Below, piece after piece: positions 59,654 through 64,000 of a stretch of DNA of 64,000 nucleotides. Under the pieces are notes generated by a model that saw only the letters and a list, made by a program, of their open reading frames with translations, was not told the origin of the DNA and ran no database searches. Position numbers and translations under genes: made by a program. The DNA is from Malania oleifera (taxonomy: Eukaryota; Streptophyta; Magnoliopsida; Santalales; Ximeniaceae), in assembly GCF_029873635.1 (NCBI RefSeq), contig NC_080418.1, forward strand, positions 9,505,062 through 9,569,061, read 5' to 3'. Within the stretch, counting starts at the first letter, position 1. Every line of letters starts with the position of its first letter.

Positions 59654-59765
59654 GGGTGCAGGACTTCCTAGAAGGTCATCCATCCTAGTACTACTCTCGC
59701 CCAAGCACGCTTAATTACAGAGTTCTGATAGGGTCCAATGCATTAGTGCTGGTATGATCGCACCC
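59654..59765 (-). pseudogene. 5S rRNA-like copy, isolated
   Basis: The minus strand follows plant 5S rRNA nearly end to end: GGGTGCGATCATACCAGCAC at the start, the internal promoter region AATTAAGCGTGCTTGGGCGA, then GAGTAGTACTAGGATGG and a GTCC...GCACCC end. It is 112 bp against about 120, missing a few bases near the 3' end, with several substitutions. It is solitary, not in a tandem array, so it is more likely a dispersed pseudogene than an active gene. Unlike the Cassandra LTRs, nearly the whole 5S sequence is present and no LTR flanks it. Confidence 0.8.
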
Positions 59766-59769
59766 ATGT

Positions 59770-60987
59770 TAAAGGAACAAAATTAAACTACTCCTAAGGT
59801 AAAATTTTAGGCCTTAAAAGTGACAAAAATTGTAATAGTAATTTTATTCTTTTGATGGTTAGAACCTTTTCAACAGAGGTTAAGAGTAAAGTTTCGGTGA
59901 CAAAAATCATCCTCTTCAACTTCTAACATTTGGAATTTCATAATCTATATGACTTTATGAAAAATATGAACCAATTGGAGTCTCTTTTACTTTCTAGTGG
60001 TTGCAACCTTTTAAATTTCTCGCTTTAAGTGGAGTTAATTGCTGAAAATTTGAGTAAATTAACCTATATATGGACTAACTAAATTTCCAATAAAATGAAA
60101 AGTTAATAATGATATTTTAAGGATTCAAAAAACTAATCCAAATGTTACTTAAAATAAAACCATCTATTTATTAATAAAAGAGTAGTCATCGGAGCCACAC
60201 AAAGCGTGTATAATGTGATTTTTATTTAATTTATTCATAAATTTAATTAATTTTTAAATTATTATTTATATATAGTTTAAATTAATTTCTCTTTTTGCAT
60301 GTCAACAAACACTATCTTAAGATGTTGGAACAATCATAATACATAAATTTTAGTTTTTTTTTGTATATCTTCATTTTTTTTTCTCAAATTAAGTAAGTAT
60401 TTTCATTTTACTTTTCTTAGTTATATAGAAAAATAAATTTATAAAGAGAGAAGAATTTACAAGGAGGATAAGGAATCTTCAAAAATAAAATAAAAATTAA
60501 TAGAGTTAACCAATCTCATAGCATATTTCCCTACTCCTAAATATATAAACCTTTTTCCATAATAATTTTTTTATGAATAAAATTATGTTTTTAAAATAAA
60601 TCAAGTTAAAGTTAATACTCCACACATGTTCATTGCATCTTTTCAATTTGATTATATATCTTGAGTGAACCTGGTAGAATGCATTTTATTATAAAGGCTC
60701 ATACCCTCCTAGGAGAAAAGAGTTTCCAAAATAATAATAATAATAATATAATTTTTATATAATTAATTATTTAGAAACTAATTAAATGTACCTTTTAATT
60801 TAGGTTAAAAAATTATAAGTATTTAAATAAGATCGAGAAAAAATAAAAGATAAGTGGCAACTCAATAGTTAGGTAGTGTGTTTTGGGAGTATAGCTTTCA
60901 AAGTTCGGATTAGTATAATTTATATTATATTTTATATTCAAACCACTCAAATCTAAATTTAAAGCCTCATTTTTATGCTCCCAAACA
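59770..60987. other. AT-rich intergenic region, no gene seen
   Basis: A/T runs only; a (TAA)n tract near 60731-60748. Confidence 0.4.
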
Positions 60988-60992
60988 TAAGG

Positions 60993-61599
60993 TGTTAGAA
61001 ATACTAATAATATAAAATGATAAATTTACAAATAAAGAAAAAATCACAATTCACAAATAGGCTGAGATACAGATATCTCGCTCTCTTTAAGGAGATTCAA
61101 GCCTTCTGCGGTTTATTGGTTTAGTCCACGAATCGGTGCAGCAGATCTCCTCAAGACTTGTCTCTCCCATGATACAATAGTTCGATATGAATTGTATGAC
61201 TCTTTCCAATTCTACATAAACAGAGGAGTCCAAAGTTCCACAAAAAAACATCTTTCTTTGTTTGTCAAACTCTCTAGACTCAAAAGAAGAATGATAAGAT
61301 GAGAATGAAGATAATTGGTTTTTTTTTTTTTTTTGTGCTAATGCCTCAAGGGTCTATTTATAGGCACAAAATGACCTTTCATTTTCCATGTAACTAAAAA
61401 ATAAATTATGTATATATTAAGTAGATACAACCCTAGATTCAAGGTATATTCATCTAATTAATCTTGTGCATTTAAGAGATATATGAATAAATGACCATAA
61501 CCCAATTCAAGATACATCTTCATTTTTCCAAGATAAAATAATAATATACATATTCTTTTCCAAGATAAAATAATAATATTATAATAATATTAAAATACA
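60993..61599 (-). repeat. 3' LTR of the right-edge Copia element
   Basis: About 607 bp; on the plus strand it opens TGTTAGAAATACTAATAATA. The LTR start, next to the purine tract, is placed at 61599 with a few bases of uncertainty. Confidence 0.75.
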
Positions 61600-62172
61600 C
61601 TAATAATTCCCCCCTCATTTTAATATTATCTATGTATCATGCATGTAGAGAGTTTAACAATCAAAGATGAACAATTATGCATAATGTAGGCATGCTTTGC
61701 ATTGAGCTTTCACTTAACGAACAATAATTTTTACTCCAGAGTCAGTAGTGGTCTCAAACTTGGCCTATGACTTCTTAAGGGAAATAAAGTATTACTGTTC
61801 ACACATAACCACTCAGGTGTTGACATGAACTTTAATAGCCAGCACGTTTCGGCCTTGTGCTTATCCCAGTTTCATAAGCATTATTGAGAATAAGCCTAAT
61901 TATCATAGGGAGCGATCGCACTCCTATGCTCACATAGGTGAAATCTGTCAAGGATGCTCCTGTAACTCTGACACCCCACTCATAAGAGATACAGATTATC
62001 ATTAAGAGTTTTAAAACTCAACCTCCTCCGTTACAGGATAAATGCACTTACACTATAGGGATGAGTTTTAAAAATAATAGTACATTTCTTACTACCATCA
62101 TATGGTTCGTTCTTCCCATTGAACCCAATTACAGGATCTCTGGTCCTTGGGTTGGGTATCCTCATATGTGGT

Positions 62173-63054
62173 TCATGATTTTATGGGCTTTAATATCATC
62201 TCCCTCGATGTATTCCAGACCATTTCTCTTGCTAAAGCCTTAGTTAATGGATCCGGAAGATTTTCAGAAGATTTTATATAACTCACATTAATTATGTCAC
62301 TACTCAAACATGATCTTACAATACTGTGTTTTCTTCTTATGGGTCTAGATTTACTGTTATAATAGCAGTTGTTCACTTTACTAATTGCAGCAGTACTATC
62401 ACAGTTAATTAGGATATGTGGTATTGGTTTTTCCTAAAATGGGATTTCATACAATATATTTCTTAACCAACTTACTTCTTTCACTAGCTGATGCTAAAGC
62501 AATAAGCTCAGCTCCCGTAGTTGAGTTAATAATTATTATTTGTTTTTTAGATTTCCAACAAATAGCACCACCACCTAAAGTAAAAATATAACCTGTGGTA
62601 GAGAGAGAATCACCTGACAAAGTATTCCAATTAGCATCACAAAAACCTTTAAGTACAGTAGGATACTTAGTAAAAGATAAGCCATATTTTTTTTTGTACC
62701 AACCAAATATTTCATTACACGTTCAAGAACATTCCAATGTTCTCTTCCCGGCTTGCTCGCAACTCTACTAAGTATTTCTATTGCATATGTAATGTCAAGT
62801 CTAGTTAAATCAGTTGCATATCTCAGGCTACCAATAATGTTATTATATTCCTCTTGATTAACCACTTCATTCTCATTCTTAACAGGAAATAAGTGATTAC
62901 TTGAATCAAAAGTAGTAGTAACATGCTTGCAATTATTATAGTCATATTTATTCAAAATTTTGTCAATATAATGTGACTGATCAAGAAATAAACCATCACA
63001 CGATCTAATAATTTTGAGGCCTAAAATAATATTAGACTCACTTAAATCTTTCAT
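62173..63054 (-). pseudogene. Copia pol remnant (late RT and RNase H)
   Basis: The minus-strand pieces encode MKDLSESNIILGLKIIR and RYATDLTRLDITYAIEILSR (late reverse transcriptase). At the end they encode VSYIKSSENLPDPLTKALAR and ILKPIKS, the usual Copia pol terminus. It is a fossil with a few breaks. Confidence 0.75.
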
Positions 63055-63090
63055 CTCAAAATATTATTTTTTAGCGTAGTTTTTGGTTCC

Positions 63091-63690
63091 TTAAAAAAGA
63101 GTGTACACATTGAACCAAGATTTATCATAACAGACATGTCTATTAGCACCTGAGTCTGCCCACCACCCCTTAATATTGTGGACCATATTTATATCAATAA
63201 ACATCGCCACAAATTGTTCCTCAATAATATTAGATTGAGGAATAGGTTCACGTTTTCGAAATTTGCAAATTCGAATAATATGCCCACTTTTGTCACAAAC
63301 ATTACAAACATTGTTGTTTTGCTTGTAAGGGGGTCCTTGGTTCAAATTCTTTTGATTAGAGTTGCCCCTATTTATTTTGTGAGGTCTATTGTTATTTTTC
63401 ATATTTCTCCTCTTAGGCTTTAATTGAAGGTTTTTAGGAAAAAGATCTTTGGGTAAAGTATTATGTTTGGAAACAATAAAATTTACCTTTACGGTATTAT
63501 CGTTATTGGTATTACCATTTTCTTGTAGAATTACATCTTACCTTTTTCCTCCTTGGTGTCATACTTATTATGTAAAACCTTTTTGTCTTTCCATCTTTTG
63601 AAGTGGGCTCCTCTAAACCGAAAAAGGCTTGTCGCGATCTCCAAAATTTTCACTCCATTTCTCAAGGACTGTAGGCTCCATACTTTGAAT
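63091..63690 (-). pseudogene. Copia gag end with zinc knuckle and protease start
   Basis: A gag start, MEPTVLEKWSENFGDRDKPF, lies near 63682 just inside the 5' LTR. Further on, [16 protein letters not shown] (a CCHC knuckle) and [20 protein letters not shown] (the protease DSGA site) appear. Order is as in Copia elements. It is broken. Confidence 0.7.
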
Positions 63691-63711
63691 TTCCTTAAAA
63701 TTGTTAAAAAT

Positions 63712-64000
63712 ACTAATAATATAAAATGATAAATTTACAAATAAAAAAATAAATAAATCACGATTCACAAATAGGCTGAGGCATGGATATTTCGCTCTCT
63801 TTAAGGAGACTCAAGCCTTTTGTAGTTTATTGGCTTAGACCACGAACCGGTGCAGCAGATCTCCTCAAGATTTGTCTCCCCCAGGATACAACAACCCGAT
63901 CTGAATCGTATGACTCTCTCCTATTCTGCACAAACAGAGGAGTCCAAAATTTCACCAAAAAAACACTTTTCTTTGCTTGTCAAATTCTTCAGACTCAAAA
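63712..64000 (-). repeat. 5' LTR of the right-edge Copia element (partial)
   Basis: Matches 60993-61290 base for base over long stretches; continues beyond the window. Confidence 0.8.

Larger units (their letters stand above)
60993..64000 (-). mobile_element. Ty1/Copia retrotransposon, minus strand, cut by the window edge
   Basis: The 3' LTR is about 60993-61599. The 5' LTR starts at 63712 (TGTTAAAAATACTAAT) and runs off the window; its text matches the 3' LTR closely (for example 'ataggctgagatacagatat'). A purine tract (minus-strand aaatgagggggga) borders the 3' LTR. Gag, a zinc knuckle, a protease start and late pol are present between the LTRs. It is broken and shortened, with several breaks. 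The left flank is TAAGG; the matching right flank is outside. Confidence 0.85.

Overview
This window is nuclear DNA from a flowering plant, most likely a woody eudicot with a repeat-rich genome. It is AT-rich, with intron-poor single genes scattered among nested plant-type LTR retrotransposons (Copia/Sirevirus-like, Gypsy chromovirus, a Cassandra TRIM), CACTA and hAT DNA transposons, a tRNA-derived SINE-like repeat and many microsatellites. Only two apparently functional host genes are visible: an intronless cytosolic class I small heat-shock protein (minus strand, ATG at 41676, stop at 41233) and an intronless COPT/Ctr copper transporter (plus strand, 50426-50905). Each has recognisable promoter elements: a heat-shock element plus TATA box for the sHSP, and a cluster of GTAC copper-response cores for COPT.

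Layout. 1-4438: minus-strand LTR piece inserted in the 3' part of a Sirevirus-like Copia element. 6294-6950: Cassandra TRIM with 5S-like LTRs, followed by Copia LTR fragments to about 7900. 8540-29620: one minisatellite locus of about 30-bp units split by two LTR insertions. One of these, a Copia solo LTR (10809-29502, TSD GATGG), was itself hit by a Gypsy chromovirus (11152-27591, TSD TTAGG). That Gypsy element carries a related solo LTR (12866-14852, TSD AATAC) in one LTR and a gene-capturing CACTA transposon (23797-27443, TSD GAG) in the other. 32369-36312: Copia element with a triplicated promoter unit in its 5' LTR. 36800-37560: Gypsy gag relic. 38400-42120: the sHSP gene and, 3.4 kb away, a second copy of its promoter with no coding region. 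45555-49163: non-autonomous hAT element (TSD ATTATAGC) holding two solo LTRs. 50234-50990: COPT. 51732-56039: solo LTR (TSD TCAAT) holding two non-autonomous hAT elements, one of which captured part of a DUF761 gene. 59654-59765: degenerate 5S rRNA copy. 60993-64000: minus-strand Copia element running off the window.

Most notable observations. (1) A CACTA element carries exon pieces of a PP2C gene, a PEP carboxylase gene and an unidentified gene. The last is arranged as a 171-bp near-perfect foldback with a 15-nt loop. (2) A Pack-hAT element holds an uninterrupted DUF761 open frame. (3) Several unrelated LTR families (Gypsy and Copia) carry dense arrays of short palindromes, with GTCGAC or a similar core, just upstream of the TATA box. 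(4) The sHSP promoter is duplicated without its gene. All virus-like elements here are fossils with multiple breaks. No CRISPR, prokaryotic or organellar features were seen.
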